Positions 5,422-5,425 of a stretch of 5,425 nt of DNA are shown here, in pieces (the first letter of the stretch is position 1; each line of letters begins with the position of its first letter). Source of the DNA: an uncultured Saprospiraceae bacterium (GTDB lineage: Bacteria > Bacteroidota > Bacteroidia > Chitinophagales > Saprospiraceae); contig CAKZUM010000652.1 in assembly GCA_937921525.1 (NCBI GenBank), positions 1 through 5,425 on the forward strand, read 5' to 3'. The translations under genes and the position numbers were made by a program. The notes beneath the pieces were generated by a model. It saw only the letters and a program-made list of their open reading frames with translations, searched no databases and was not told the DNA's origin.

Positions 5422-5425
5422 AGAT

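Overview
The window looks like chromosomal DNA of a marine-type Bacteroidota. The evidence is AT-rich intergenic DNA, matches to the Bacteroidota promoter pattern TAnnTTTG, starts without Shine-Dalgarno sequences, and a lipoprotein sulfatase of a kind common in that phylum. A Saprospiria-like member is my guess from general resemblance only. All genes recognised are ordinary chromosomal functions. I see no transposase, phage gene, CRISPR array, tRNA or rRNA.

Layout. Positions 1-1160 (minus strand) hold the first ~386 codons of a lipoprotein S1 sulfatase that runs off the left edge. Only 20 nt upstream of it, in the same direction, is a 248-residue protein of unknown function (1181-1927) with a zinc-ribbon-like N-terminus, two membrane helices and a soluble C-terminal domain; the two probably share a transcript started at a TAnnTTTG box at 1972-1979. 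A perfect 15-bp hairpin (1994-2026) separates this pair from a sucrose phosphorylase gene (2045-3499, minus strand), whose catalytic residues are all present.

A 728-bp non-coding region (3500-4227) follows. It is not featureless. On the sucP side there is an intrinsic terminator in the sense direction 65 nt before the sucP start, a stretch of about 17% GC, and a LacI-type palindrome CAAACGTTTG. Together these suggest a regulated, possibly attenuated, sucP leader. In the middle is a 174-bp island of much higher GC (3828-4001) with a 17-nt closing stem, at least five further hairpins and a 20-bp perfect palindrome. It could be a structured RNA or a dispersed palindromic element. On the right is a good promoter for the next gene.

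Positions 4228-4737 (plus strand) encode a small helical protein with a TerB-like acidic motif and an acidic tail. It converges on a complete shikimate kinase gene, aroK (4897-5421, minus strand). Almost the whole gap between them is a 128-bp gapless inverted repeat (4755-4882) whose two halves share hairpin, spacer length and AACGCA motif in register, which is the most distinctive non-coding structure here.

Functionally, the window combines catabolism of sulfated glycans (sulfatase), intracellular sucrose phosphorolysis (sucP) and aromatic amino-acid biosynthesis (aroK). No shared pathway links them. I found no convincing new multi-gene system; the second-look material is mostly in the non-coding DNA.
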